Below are positions 8,883-18,366 of a stretch of DNA of 64,000 bases, one piece after another; within the stretch, counting starts at the first letter, position 1; each line of letters opens with the position of its first letter. The stretch covers positions 1,138,960 to 1,202,959 of the forward strand of contig NZ_KE384560.1 of NCBI RefSeq assembly GCF_000426725.1, given 5' to 3'. Position numbers and translations under genes: made by a program. The notes under the pieces are model-generated. The model was given only the letters and a program-made list of their open reading frames with translations. It was not told where the DNA came from and searched no databases. The DNA is from Sporocytophaga myxococcoides DSM 11118 (GTDB lineage: Bacteria > Bacteroidota > Bacteroidia > Cytophagales > Cytophagaceae).

Positions 8883-9186
8883 ATTATTGTGTTTTCAGAT
8901 TGATAGAATTTACTTTTAGATGTATTTTAATAGTCCGTATTAATATGAAAAAGTTGAATTATGTAACCTTTTCTGTAAATATACATTTATGATTTTTATG
9001 AAAAAAGCCCGTCAGGGGGTAATTTTTCTATGAATTCTTGAAATAATACTAAATTGGTAGTGTGTATAATTAAATTTTAAATTTAACGTTTTGTTTTCAG
9101 CACTTTAAAATTAGTCCTGTCATTTTATTTTGCAGTGAATTTTATTCCTGCCAAATTTGTAATCAAGGGTGAAATTTGAAAAATTC
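8883..9186. other. Divergent intergenic region between the RCC1 gene and the C45-type hydrolase gene
   Basis: AT-rich, about 300 bases, with no ORF or strong hairpin. It must hold the promoters of two divergent genes, but no box pair with good spacing was identified. Confidence 0.4.
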
Positions 9187-10851
9187 ATGAGCATCAAAAA
9201 AAGATATGTTTTTACCGGTATTATTGCAATTTTTTTATTTCTGATAATCTGGTTTATCTCTGTTGCACTTGCTTATCCTCCGGTACCTCCAAATACAAAT
9301 GCACAATCTCTCCCAAGAGAAGAGGTCTCCAAGGGCTTTTATAGAATTGGCAATAACTGGTTTAAGAAGAATGAGTTTGGTATCTATGAAATGTATGTTG
9401 AGGGTGCCCCATACGACAGAGGCATTATCAATGGTAAATTAAGTAGTGAACTTGTTAAAAGACAGGAAGATATTTTTGTTGGCCAAATAACAGAACTGGT
9501 TCCCAATAAAACCTATCGCGGCTTTTTAAAATACCTCATTGGTTGGTTCAATAGAAATCTGGATGAAAATATTCCTCTTGAATATAAACAGGAAATTTCC
9601 GGCGTCTCATTTTCTGCCTCTGGGAACTATGGTGCCATTGGTACTCCATATCAGCGATTACTAAATTACCATGCGGCTCACGATATCGGGCATGCTTTGC
9701 AGGATAAAAACCTTGTAGGATGTACCTCATTTGCTGCCTGGGATGCTAAAAGCGAAGATGGAGGTCTTGTGGTGGGAAGAAATTTCGACTTTTACGTAGG
9801 AGATGAATTTGCTCAGGATAAAATTGTAGCCTTTATCGCTCCAGACAGCGGGTTTAAATTTATGATGGTTACCTGGGGAGGTATGACTGGGGTTCTATCC
9901 GGAATGAATGAAAAAGGTCTTACTGTGACTATTAACGCAGCTAAGTCCGATCCTCCGCTTGGATCTGCAACGCCTATATCCTTGGTGGCAAGAGAAATAT
10001 TGCAATATGCTTCTACTATTGATGAAGCAAATAAGATTGCCTCACAAAGAAAAACCTTTGTGTCTGAATCTATATTAGTCGGTTCTGCAAATGAAAACAA
10101 AGCTGCAATCATAGAAAAATCGCCTAACAAGCAAGGGCTTTTCAAATCAAATCAGAATTACATTGTTTGTTCAAATCACTACCAAAGTGAAGTTTATGCC
10201 AATGATCCTCTGAACATTCAAAATAAAAAAGAAAGCTCTTCTCTTTACAGATATGAAAGAATGAATCAGCTTATTGGCAAATATCCTAAGATTGGAGTAA
10301 CGGAAACAGCCCAGATTTTAAGAGACAAAAATGGATTAAATGATAAAGAACTGGGGTATGGCAATGAAAGAGCCATGAATCAGCTTATCGCTCATCATTC
10401 GGTAATATTTAAACCTGCATTGAGACAGGTATGGGTATCTTCCAAGCCCTATGTATTAGGGGCTTATGTTGCTTACGATCTCAATAAAATATTCCAATTG
10501 AAAGGTCTTGATAAGGACACTGCCATTTATGAAAAATCATTAGTAATTCCTGCCGATCCTTTTATTTCTACTCAGGAATTTAGAAATTATGAATCATATA
10601 AGAGATTAAAGCAATTTCTGAAAAAGCAGATTAGCAAGGAATCTACTGTTGCTGAGGACTCAATTGTAAAAATTGTAAAATGCAATCCGGAAAGTTATGA
10701 AGCACATTGGATAGCCGGTGATTGCTATAAATATCTTGGGAAAAGAGATGAAGCTTCTGCCATGTACAAGGAGGCTCTGAAAAAGGAAATACCTACTTTA
10801 ATTGAAAAGAATAAAATTGAAAAACTATTAAGTACTTTATATGAAAACTAA
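9187..10851 (+). CDS. C45-family (acyltransferase-like) Ntn hydrolase with C-terminal TPR
   Basis: Residue numbers are from the ATG at 9187; an upstream GTG at 9169 would add six residues. An uncleaved signal or membrane anchor lies at about 5-30. The catalytic domain resembles C45 peptidase or acyl-CoA:6-APA acyltransferase proteins: Cys179 in VGCTSFAAWD would be the autocatalytic nucleophile, followed by GLVVGRNFDF, typical of this Ntn fold. The last 75 residues (NPESYEAHWIAGDCYKYLG onwards) look like a TPR hairpin pair, an unusual addition. The substrate is unknown; amide or acyl transfer in the periplasm is likely. The stop overlaps the start of the next gene by 11 bases, so they are coupled. 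Confidence 0.75.
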   Translation: MSIKKRYVFTGIIAIFLFLIIWFISVALAYPPVPPNTNAQSLPREEVSKGFYRIGNNWFKKNEFGIYEMYVEGAPYDRGIINGKLSSELVKRQEDIFVGQITELVPNKTYRGFLKYLIGWFNRNLDENIPLEYKQEISGVSFSASGNYGAIGTPYQRLLNYHAAHDIGHALQDKNLVGCTSFAAWDAKSEDGGLVVGRNFDFYVGDEFAQDKIVAFIAPDSGFKFMMVTWGGMTGVLSGMNEKGLTVTINAAKSDPPLGSATPISLVAREILQYASTIDEANKIASQRKTFVSESILVGSANENKAAIIEKSPNKQGLFKSNQNYIVCSNHYQSEVYANDPLNIQNKKESSSLYRYERMNQLIGKYPKIGVTETAQILRDKNGLNDKELGYGNERAMNQLIAHHSVIFKPALRQVWVSSKPYVLGAYVAYDLNKIFQLKGLDKDTAIYEKSLVIPADPFISTQEFRNYESYKRLKQFLKKQISKESTVAEDSIVKIVKCNPESYEAHWIAGDCYKYLGKRDEASAMYKEALKKEIPTLIEKNKIEKLLSTLYEN

Positions 10852-11539
10852 TTTTATTAAATCATTTTTTGCTTTATGCATTCTATTTTTTGCTGTGACA
10901 GTTTCTTTCTCACAAGACCTGATTTTGAAAAGAGGAGGAGAAGAAATTTATGGTAAAGTATTGGAAATAAAAGAAGACAAAATCTTTTTCAAAAACAATG
11001 TAAATGATTCTATTATCAACAGTATAGATAAAAGACTTGTTTTCATGGTAAAATTTGAAAACGGAGCAAAGATTGTTTTTGATAATCCGATCATAGCTGA
11101 GCCTGTAACCGCGGCACCAGTGGAGGAGAAAGAAGAACCTACAGGTCCTATGCTTATTGAAACCAGAGGTAGAGGGTTGTATTATTATAATGGCAGGTAT
11201 TATTCTTCGAAAAGACTGAGTCCTTTATTGCTTTCAACAAATGATAGAGAAATAAGGGACCATATTACCACTGCAAAAGCTGCGAACATTGGAAGCTGGG
11301 TATTATTTGGATTGTCATTCCCTCTGGGTACTGTTGGTTTAGTTGGTCTCGCTGAAATTAACGATGCTGCTACCTATGGAACTCCTCAAGATCCTTTAGC
11401 AGCACCTCTAGCCGTTGCTGGCATTGGCTCTTTCCTGATTTGCCAGGTAGGAAATATAGTTCTTAAGAAGGTCGTAAGAGAAAATAGTAGCAGAAAGGCT
11501 GTAGAGCGTTACAATCAATTACAACTTTTAAATAAATAA
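10841..11539 (+). CDS. Secreted or membrane hypothetical protein
   Basis: Not recognised. The 232-residue product has a signal peptide (MKTNFIKSFFALCILFFAVTVSFSQ). It is followed by a small beta domain of a kind frequent in Bacteroidota proteins (DLILKRGGEEIYGKVLEIKEDKIFFKN and on), a short Glu/Pro linker (about 90-105), a Tyr-rich stretch RGLYYYNGRYYSSKRL and two membrane-like segments (about 148-172 and 185-205). It begins inside the end of the C45-type gene and is followed after 12 bases by a PaaK-like ligase gene, so the three probably form one operon. Confidence 0.7.
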   Translation: MKTNFIKSFFALCILFFAVTVSFSQDLILKRGGEEIYGKVLEIKEDKIFFKNNVNDSIINSIDKRLVFMVKFENGAKIVFDNPIIAEPVTAAPVEEKEEPTGPMLIETRGRGLYYYNGRYYSSKRLSPLLLSTNDREIRDHITTAKAANIGSWVLFGLSFPLGTVGLVGLAEINDAATYGTPQDPLAAPLAVAGIGSFLICQVGNIVLKKVVRENSSRKAVERYNQLQLLNK

Positions 11540-11551
11540 TAACCAATTAGC

Positions 11552-12856
11552 ATGCAGGCGCCCGGAATAGAATTTAAGGATAAAGAGCAGGTTAAAAGGT
11601 TTCAGGAAAAAAAGCTGGGAGAGTTATTGGACTATCTTCTGGCTTTTTCTCCTTTCTACAAAGAATTGTTTGAAAAAAATAAGATTCAAAGATCTGATAT
11701 TAACACATTGGAAGACCTTACAAAAGTACCGGTATCTTCTAAGTATGATCTTTATTCAAGAAATTTTGACTTTTTGTGTGTTCCCAAAAATAAAATAGTT
11801 GATTATGTTACTACTTCCGGAACACTCGGTGATCCTGTAACATTTGCTCTTACGGATGGCGATTTGGACCGTCTTGGCTATAATGAAGCCATTTCATTCC
11901 TGTGTGCAGAATGTGGTCCCGATGATATCTTTCAGCTTACAACTACCATTGACAGGAGATTTATGGCTGGCCTTGCATATTTTCTCGGTGCAAGAAAGCT
12001 TGGGGCGGGGCTTGTAAGAGTGGGTTCAGGTATACCGGAACTTCAATGGGATACTATCCAAAGAATAAACCCTACAGTGCTGGTGGCTGTTCCTTCTTTT
12101 ATTATTAAGTTGATTGAATATGCTGAAGCTAACAATATTGATTATAAATCCAGTTCTGTACAAAAGGCTATTTGTATAGGAGAATCTGTAAGAAATCCGG
12201 ATTTTTCGCTGAATACATTAGGCCAAAAAATACAGGACAAATGGGGTATTAAATTATTCTCTACCTATGCTTCCACTGAAATGGTTACAGCCTTTACTGA
12301 ATGCGGAGCTTCTCAGGGAGGACATCATCATCCTGAATTAATCATCGTTGAGTTTCTGGATGATAATAATGTTCTTGTAAAAGAAGGTGAGCCTGGTGAA
12401 GTAACCATTACAACACTTGGCGTAGAAGGCATGCCTCTCCTTAGATTTAAGACCGGGGATATTTGTACAGCTAACTATGAGAAATGTGAATGCGGAAGAA
12501 CCAGTATGCGTCTTGGGCCAATATTGGGCCGTAAAAATCAAATGATCAAATACAAAGGAACAAGTCTTTATCCTCCTGCTTTGTATGATATACTTGATAC
12601 AATGCCTATGATTAAAAACTACATTGTTGAAGTCTTTACCAACGAAATAGGCACTGATGAAATCTTAATCAGAATAGGATGTTTTGAAGTACTTGAAAAT
12701 CTTGAAAAGGAGATAAAAGACCATTTCAGAGCAAAGTTGAGAGTTGCTCCAATGATCAGGTTTGAAGATCCGAAAGAGATCCAGTCTCTGCAATTCCCTG
12801 AAATAAGCAGGAAGGCAATTAAATTTTTTGACAAAAGAAATACAGTATTATCCTGA
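11552..12856 (+). CDS. Phenylacetate-CoA ligase-like (PaaK family) adenylating enzyme
   Basis: Member of the ANL superfamily, which activates carboxylates as acyl-AMP and usually transfers them to CoA. The 434-residue length is normal for the PaaK/coenzyme F390 synthetase branch. The phosphate-binding loop TTSGTLGDPVTF lies near 90-101, the YASTEM motif near 240 and the C-terminal lid begins after GRKNQMIKYKGTSLYP near 330. A Cys cluster (CTANYEKCECGR), common in this branch, precedes the lid. The substrate cannot be told. It ends exactly where the convergent hydrolase gene ends (TGA at 12854-12856, opposing TCA at 12857). Confidence 0.85.
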   Translation: MQAPGIEFKDKEQVKRFQEKKLGELLDYLLAFSPFYKELFEKNKIQRSDINTLEDLTKVPVSSKYDLYSRNFDFLCVPKNKIVDYVTTSGTLGDPVTFALTDGDLDRLGYNEAISFLCAECGPDDIFQLTTTIDRRFMAGLAYFLGARKLGAGLVRVGSGIPELQWDTIQRINPTVLVAVPSFIIKLIEYAEANNIDYKSSSVQKAICIGESVRNPDFSLNTLGQKIQDKWGIKLFSTYASTEMVTAFTECGASQGGHHHPELIIVEFLDDNNVLVKEGEPGEVTITTLGVEGMPLLRFKTGDICTANYEKCECGRTSMRLGPILGRKNQMIKYKGTSLYPPALYDILDTMPMIKNYIVEVFTNEIGTDEILIRIGCFEVLENLEKEIKDHFRAKLRVAPMIRFEDPKEIQSLQFPEISRKAIKFFDKRNTVLS

Positions 12857-13891
12857 TCATCGGATATCAAAACCTTTACCATCTTCCCTTTTGGAAAATC
12901 TGGACGAATCTTCAAGCGGTATAAGTTGTCCGTGAAGAATGTCCATATAAAATTTCTTTAGACTCGGGTGGGTCCTGAATAACTTTGTATTACGATAATA
13001 ATTGTGCTCCTTATGCGCAATGTTTTGAAAGTTTATATAATGGCCATTACTTGCTAATGGCTTCTTCGGACGTTCTCCTAACTGCTTTCTGAATGTAATG
13101 AAATGGGCTCCGTTTAGTGTATGATCCTTTTTATTATAAGTTATATAAATGTTTTTCTGGATATGACTTTTTTCCAACCAGCGCTTATGTCGCTTTTGCT
13201 TTACTGCTGCGGCATTCATAAGTATTGTTTCAAATATTATAGGGCAATCAGCTAATCGATTTTTCTTAAGGGATTCCATATAAACATAATTACCTAAACT
13301 GTGCATGTGCATTACTAATGTCAGATTTGGCTGCTGTTCTTTTATCTTTTCTAAGGCTTTTACATATTCTGCAAACAGATTCACAGATTCTTTATAGTTG
13401 TGTTTGGAATTATAAAAGTTTTTGATCTTGTTACTTGTGGGCAGCAGGCTTGGTACATCAAAGGCAATGACAGGTATGTCGAAAAGAAGCCTGATATCTG
13501 CAGCTCTGTTAATAGCTAATGGAAAATCCTTTCCATCTCCATGAATGAAGGTTACTGCCTCTTTTGTGCAGCCTGATTTTTGTAGGGCTATTTCCAACGA
13601 TGATACTTCCATAATGTGCCAATCAGGATTTTTCCAAAGACAGATCAAAGTAGTATATTGATCTGGACGAATTGACTTGTCAGAGAAAAGCTTCTGACTT
13701 CCGGCAACTTTATCTCTTACAGTAACCATGATAATGGTTGTATCGGAGGAGCTAAGCTGCAAGGCTTCAGCCCATTTAAGGTTGGTTCCGTTAAACTTAT
13801 CATAAGGGAAGTATGTCTGGGAAAACGAAGTATATTGAAGGGTTGTAAATGTAAAGAACAGAAGTATGCTTATAAGTTTTCCCTGTTTCAT
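12857..13891 (-). CDS. DUF900-like alpha/beta hydrolase, secreted
   Basis: The product has a signal peptide (MKQGKLISILLFFTFTTLQ, ending near FSQ) and an alpha/beta-hydrolase core resembling DUF900: EAVTFIHGDGKDFPLA (about 112-127), FDVPSLLP and LVMHMHSLGNYVY (about 193-205). In the last motif Ser would be the nucleophile, although the usual Gly before it is replaced (HMHSLGN). A late His lies in NGHYINF or AHKEHNYY. Substrate unknown. It is convergent with, and directly abuts, the PaaK-like gene with no spacer and no terminator between them. Confidence 0.7.
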   Translation of the reverse strand: MKQGKLISILLFFTFTTLQYTSFSQTYFPYDKFNGTNLKWAEALQLSSSDTTIIMVTVRDKVAGSQKLFSDKSIRPDQYTTLICLWKNPDWHIMEVSSLEIALQKSGCTKEAVTFIHGDGKDFPLAINRAADIRLLFDIPVIAFDVPSLLPTSNKIKNFYNSKHNYKESVNLFAEYVKALEKIKEQQPNLTLVMHMHSLGNYVYMESLKKNRLADCPIIFETILMNAAAVKQKRHKRWLEKSHIQKNIYITYNKKDHTLNGAHFITFRKQLGERPKKPLASNGHYINFQNIAHKEHNYYRNTKLFRTHPSLKKFYMDILHGQLIPLEDSSRFSKREDGKGFDIR

Positions 13892-13976
13892 CGATCCTGA
13901 TTTGCTTGTTTTTTTGATTTTAATTTAATTTAATGAGATAAACAGTTTTGTCTCAAATTTTGATTTTAAATAAACC

Positions 13977-14609
13977 ATGAAAAAATTTTTTACATTTTTA
14001 ATCGTATTTTTTTCAGTAATTTTTACTGTCTCCGCACAAGAAGAATTGTTTCATTCAGAAGAAATTGTGTGGTATGGAATAGACTTTTCGCATGCTAAAT
14101 TTATAGGTGAATTTAGCCAATTTGCGGATGCGGGAAGCAAAAGTAATAAAGAAATTCAGCTAATGTATTTTCCTGCATGGAATGACCTCATCATAAACGA
14201 ACCTGGTAAGTATAATATCAGTAAGTTTTACGGCTTTGAATTTTTTGCAAATGAGTCGGATCTGGTGAAGAAGAATAATGCAGCTGCAGACATCAATGTC
14301 ATTTTTGATCCTTCTATTCCAAATAGACTTTCAAAGGAGAAAATACAGAAATTGATTAATAGTTATAATATCAAGGGGAAAAAAGGGCTTGGTCTGGTTT
14401 TTATTGTTGATAGTTTCAATAAATTAGAAGGACAGGGCTATATCTATGTTACCTTTTTTGATCAGGCTACTAAAAAGGTATTAGCAACAAACCTCTATGA
14501 AGGAAAACCTGGTGGTATCGGTATCAAAAACTACTGGGCAAGGGTTATTTTGCATGTGATGGAGATTAGTGGTAAAGAATTTAAACAAATGAAAAAAGAA
14601 GGATTGTAA
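13977..14609 (+). CDS. Secreted conserved hypothetical protein
   Basis: Function unknown. The 210-residue product has a signal peptide (MKKFFTFLIVFFSVIFTVSAQ). The mature protein is a mixed alpha/beta domain with recognisable phrases IVWYGIDFSHAKFIGEF and KGLGLVFIVDSFNKLEGQGYIYVTFFD, which I recall only as a periplasmic type found in Bacteroidota. It is transcribed divergently from the hydrolase gene across an 85-base gap and converges on the DUF5686 gene four bases away. Confidence 0.65.
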   Translation: MKKFFTFLIVFFSVIFTVSAQEELFHSEEIVWYGIDFSHAKFIGEFSQFADAGSKSNKEIQLMYFPAWNDLIINEPGKYNISKFYGFEFFANESDLVKKNNAAADINVIFDPSIPNRLSKEKIQKLINSYNIKGKKGLGLVFIVDSFNKLEGQGYIYVTFFDQATKKVLATNLYEGKPGGIGIKNYWARVILHVMEISGKEFKQMKKEGL

Positions 14610-14613
14610 GCCT

Positions 14614-17079
14614 TTAGAAGTCTATATGGACACTGAGTTTTAAATAAAATTTTTCTGTTCCGGGGTGGTCATGATAGTTCAGCCTCCAAATGCCATCTAA
14701 TCTGATCACCCTGAAAATATTCTCAATTCCCACACCCGCCTCCATAAAAGGTTCTTTAGAAAGGCTATACATTTCAGGTAGCAAAATCATCTGAGCTTTA
14801 TTCTTGTCTGATAAGGATCCTATAACACCTTTGAAAGATATAACTTCTCTCCACTTTAATTTTCTTATCAAAGGAATTTTATTGAAGAAATACCCATCAA
14901 AGTGATGTGAAAGCTGGATGTTTACATATTGATCACTTACAAACTCAAAGAATCGCATTGAATTAAAAATATAATCATCATAGAAGATTGTCTGATTTCC
15001 GTTGTGTAGCTCCAGCAAAGGGTAGGGAAGAGTTCCGAAAATTTTTCCTGCTTCAGCGTGGTATCTTGTATATCCGATATTTTTTATCCTCAATCTTTGT
15101 CTTATACTCAAAGCTATTTTCTGATAATTATAATTGCTCCCCAATAAATCCTTTACACCGCAAACCACTGCTGCATCAAACACGGGATACGGTGTGCCTA
15201 AGCTTATCCTTCTATAGTCTCCTCTAAGGAACTTTTCTTTATAGGCATAATGAGTATAGAAAGAAATCTCCGTCGTCGTAATTGATGATATATTAGCAGT
15301 ATCATTCGTTTCAGGAATTTCTTTGTTGTATTCGAGCTTGCCTACAGGCCTGATAGTAGCATTCCTTATCTGTAATTTGTTGGATAAGTTTGGCGTCCAA
15401 AATTTTTCATAATACAATTTGTATTCATCAATAAAGTTTAATCTGTTTTGTGCGGAAATTTTAAATAGCGCATTTAGCAGATTGTCTGGCCGCATAAAAG
15501 TGACCTGACTAAAGCCTAACTGTTCTATGTCATGCTTTACTCTAAAGCTAACTATCTCATCAGGGTCCTTTTTTCTGAAATAAGTAATACCTGCTCCATA
15601 TTTTATTTTCTCATCCCTAAGCCCATAAGCTCCATAACCATCCAGTAAAATTCTCTTGCTAAATTTTGGATTGGTTCTGAAGCCCAGCCTGAATTTATTT
15701 CCTTCAACCGGGTTGTATGAATATACTTTGTAAATAGGACCCAACTCAATTTTTCTTACAGGTATATATCCTTTAAATAAAATCAGATACCTCTTAAAAG
15801 CTTTGGTATTTTTGAGGGAATCACTTAACTGGTACAATGCCTGTTCTGAATTTGAAAGGGTATCATGCCTTACTGACTCCCAATAAGTATCATCTTTTTC
15901 TCCTGCTTCTTTCTCTACTATCGTAGTCGCTTTGTCATCAAAAAAACTATTTGTAAATGATGGACTCAGATTAAAGTTTTTATTGGAAGTACTTCTTGAT
16001 GCAAAAAACTTTTGTGTTTTACCTGAATGAGGAATAAGCACCTCTCCATAAATATATAGTTGTTCTGAAGAGGCTAGGGATTTACCTTTTACATCAGTAT
16101 AGGTTTGTCTCCAACCAAATGATGTAATAAAGTTGAGGTTGATTTCCTGCCCGGCTTTAGCATCAATTTCCTTAATGGTGAATGTGGAGTCCCTTATCCA
16201 CATGATACCTGATAAAGTTAACTCCTGTTTCCTGGAAGGGAAGTAGCGTACCTTATAACACCAGTTGTTATCTATGTATCCACTGTCAAGCAGCTCATAA
16301 TCGTAGTGACGAAAACATGAAGAGCTTACAGGACTGATAAAATTTTTGTTAAACATCAGTAAGAAATCGTCATATACATAAACATTCAATGCAAGATTGG
16401 AGAATAGTTTGCCAATACTTTCATTTTTCATCCCTGAAAGTCTTGTTGCCTTTATGATTTCCTTTTGTTTATTACCATCTTTCTGATAGAAATTATCTGA
16501 AACAGTTTCAAGAAGCATTACAGGAAGATAGGGCTTACCCTCTGTGGTATCCATGTTTTCAAAAAAGAAAGCAAAGGGCTTAAGGTAAAATTGTTTCTTC
16601 AAATCTTCATCGAGTTCTCTTAAGCCGATTTTTGACTTATTATAAGATTCATAGGAATAGCTTTTGATGGTCACCCTTCTAAAGTTTACTTTGTTGGACA
16701 CAACATTCCTTATAATTCTATAAGCTGGATTTTCAGTAACAGAAACTGTAATTTCATTGAGGCTTCCAACTTCTTCTTCCAGATATATATTGATTTGCTG
16801 TACCTGATTTTTTTGAATGGAAAGTCTCCTCATAGAATAACCTACGCTTGTGACAATAAGGCTGTCGGGCGCGGTTGATGTTTCTATAATGTAATTTCCT
16901 TCAAAATCAGAAACGGTTCCTTTAGACTTATCGGAAAAGTATATGTTGGCAAAGGGTATCAGTTCTTTACTATGAGCATCAATGATCTTACCTGTAACTC
17001 TTGTAATCTGTGAAAAGGCGGGGCTTATAAAAAATGAAATGAATAAAATAAAAAATGCAACCCTTGAACAGAGTTGCAT
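14614..17079 (-). CDS. DUF5686 outer-membrane protein with carboxypeptidase-like regulatory domain
   Basis: The ATG at 17079 (MQLCSRVAFFILFISFFIS) gives a clean signal peptide; an ATG at 17124 would add 15 residues before it. Residues about 25-110 form a CarboxypepD_reg-like beta domain (GKIIDAHSKELIPFANIYFS, then GTVSDFEGNYII). The long remainder has the DUF5686 pattern and ends in beta-barrel strands with C-terminal Phe (LKLSVHIDF). The domain pair resembles TonB-dependent receptors without a plug, and the protein is expected in the outer membrane. Function is not established. It starts 48 bases after the stop of the halogenase-like gene and is probably co-transcribed with it. Confidence 0.85.
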   Translation of the reverse strand: MQLCSRVAFFILFISFFISPAFSQITRVTGKIIDAHSKELIPFANIYFSDKSKGTVSDFEGNYIIETSTAPDSLIVTSVGYSMRRLSIQKNQVQQINIYLEEEVGSLNEITVSVTENPAYRIIRNVVSNKVNFRRVTIKSYSYESYNKSKIGLRELDEDLKKQFYLKPFAFFFENMDTTEGKPYLPVMLLETVSDNFYQKDGNKQKEIIKATRLSGMKNESIGKLFSNLALNVYVYDDFLLMFNKNFISPVSSSCFRHYDYELLDSGYIDNNWCYKVRYFPSRKQELTLSGIMWIRDSTFTIKEIDAKAGQEINLNFITSFGWRQTYTDVKGKSLASSEQLYIYGEVLIPHSGKTQKFFASRSTSNKNFNLSPSFTNSFFDDKATTIVEKEAGEKDDTYWESVRHDTLSNSEQALYQLSDSLKNTKAFKRYLILFKGYIPVRKIELGPIYKVYSYNPVEGNKFRLGFRTNPKFSKRILLDGYGAYGLRDEKIKYGAGITYFRKKDPDEIVSFRVKHDIEQLGFSQVTFMRPDNLLNALFKISAQNRLNFIDEYKLYYEKFWTPNLSNKLQIRNATIRPVGKLEYNKEIPETNDTANISSITTTEISFYTHYAYKEKFLRGDYRRISLGTPYPVFDAAVVCGVKDLLGSNYNYQKIALSIRQRLRIKNIGYTRYHAEAGKIFGTLPYPLLELHNGNQTIFYDDYIFNSMRFFEFVSDQYVNIQLSHHFDGYFFNKIPLIRKLKWREVISFKGVIGSLSDKNKAQMILLPEMYSLSKEPFMEAGVGIENIFRVIRLDGIWRLNYHDHPGTEKFYLKLSVHIDF

Positions 17080-17127
17080 CTTCTGATTTCTAAAAATATA
17101 ACTTAATGAAATGATCTGTTTCAAAGG

Positions 17128-18366
17128 TTAATTTGCTCCTTCTTCTAATCGGATAAGATGCGAAAGGTTCTTTATAACCCTGTCGTGCTTCTTCACGAAA
17201 GGATTGTTTAGATCCCAAACGTAACCTGCAAGCACGGAACAGATCTGCTTTTTGATTTCTTCATCCGGCTTAGGTGCAAAGAATATATCCTGAAGTGTAC
17301 CATCATACCATCCCATTACATAGCTTCTGAATGTATTGACACCCTGCATAGTTGGCTCCATGAATTCTTTTTCCCAATCAACATTCTGACCTTTTAGTTT
17401 CTTTACTACCAGATTTGCGGCAGTTGCTCCTGAAACTGTTGCAAGCGTTACTCCTGAAGAGAAAATAGGATCAAGGAACTCAGTAACGTTACCTGTAAGT
17501 ACAAATCCGTCACCATAGAATTTATTGGTTGTTACAGACCAACCTTCCAGCGTTCGTGGTTCGAATACAAGATCTACTCCGTCAAACCTTCTCTGAGTAT
17601 GGGGCTGAGTTTTGATCATTGCTCTAAAGCGTTCTTCAGGTGTTCCTTGGAATCTGTCAAAGAATTCAGTTTCACCAACAAAACCAACTGAAGTATTGCC
17701 ATTAGAGAATGGAATGATCCAGATCCATACACCTGGTTCGTGAGATACTATAGTTATTCTGTTTGGTTCTTCATCTACAAACCTGTTTACGTCTACGGTG
17801 TGTGCAAACAGGGTTCTTCTGGCTGGAAGGTTTGATGGTTGGTCCAGATTGAATAATTTAGGAATTACTCTGCCATAGCCACTCGCATCAACAATAAATC
17901 TGGCCTCTATGGAACTCTTGTTACCATCCTTATCTTCAATTGTGGTTATGCTATCGCTACCGTTAAATTTAATATCAGTTACTCCTGTTTCGAACAAAAT
18001 CGGGATACCTTTGCGCTCCATTTCATCTGTAAGTGTTTTGTCAAAATCAGCTCTGGGTACTTGCCAGGTCCAGGACCAGCCTTGAGTAAACTGGTTGGAG
18101 AAGTTAAAATCACAAATTTTTCCATCCTTTACGAATTTGGCTCCAAACTTTTGCTGAAACCCCTTTGCCTTTACAGCTTCAATTAATTCAGCTTCTTCAA
18201 GAGCTTCCATACATCTTGGAAGCAGGCTTTCTCCAATTACAAAACGAGGAAATTTCAGTTTCTCAACGACTTTAACTTTTAATCCATGTTTATGGATAAT
18301 AGAAGCGGCCACGGCTCCGGAAGGACCTGCTCCTATTACCAGTACGTCAACTTTTTCAGAACTCAT
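17128..18366 (-). CDS. FAD-dependent halogenase-like oxidoreductase
   Basis: Flavoprotein of 412 residues. It has the N-terminal Rossmann motif VLVIGAGPSGAVAA (8-21), KFPRFVIGESLLP (about 38-50), the second FAD motif TGNVTEFLDPIFSSGVTLA (about 300-318) and GVWIWIIP (about 218-225). The last fits the WxWxIP signature of flavin-dependent halogenases. One oddity is that the usual GDA of the FAD motif reads GNV, losing the conserved Asp. It could be a halogenase or a related monooxygenase or reductase such as those of aryl-polyene (flexirubin) pathways, but no other pigment genes are near. It is followed by the DUF5686 gene on the same strand. Confidence 0.75.
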   Translation of the reverse strand: MSSEKVDVLVIGAGPSGAVAASIIHKHGLKVKVVEKLKFPRFVIGESLLPRCMEALEEAELIEAVKAKGFQQKFGAKFVKDGKICDFNFSNQFTQGWSWTWQVPRADFDKTLTDEMERKGIPILFETGVTDIKFNGSDSITTIEDKDGNKSSIEARFIVDASGYGRVIPKLFNLDQPSNLPARRTLFAHTVDVNRFVDEEPNRITIVSHEPGVWIWIIPFSNGNTSVGFVGETEFFDRFQGTPEERFRAMIKTQPHTQRRFDGVDLVFEPRTLEGWSVTTNKFYGDGFVLTGNVTEFLDPIFSSGVTLATVSGATAANLVVKKLKGQNVDWEKEFMEPTMQGVNTFRSYVMGWYDGTLQDIFFAPKPDEEIKKQICSVLAGYVWDLNNPFVKKHDRVIKNLSHLIRLEEGAN

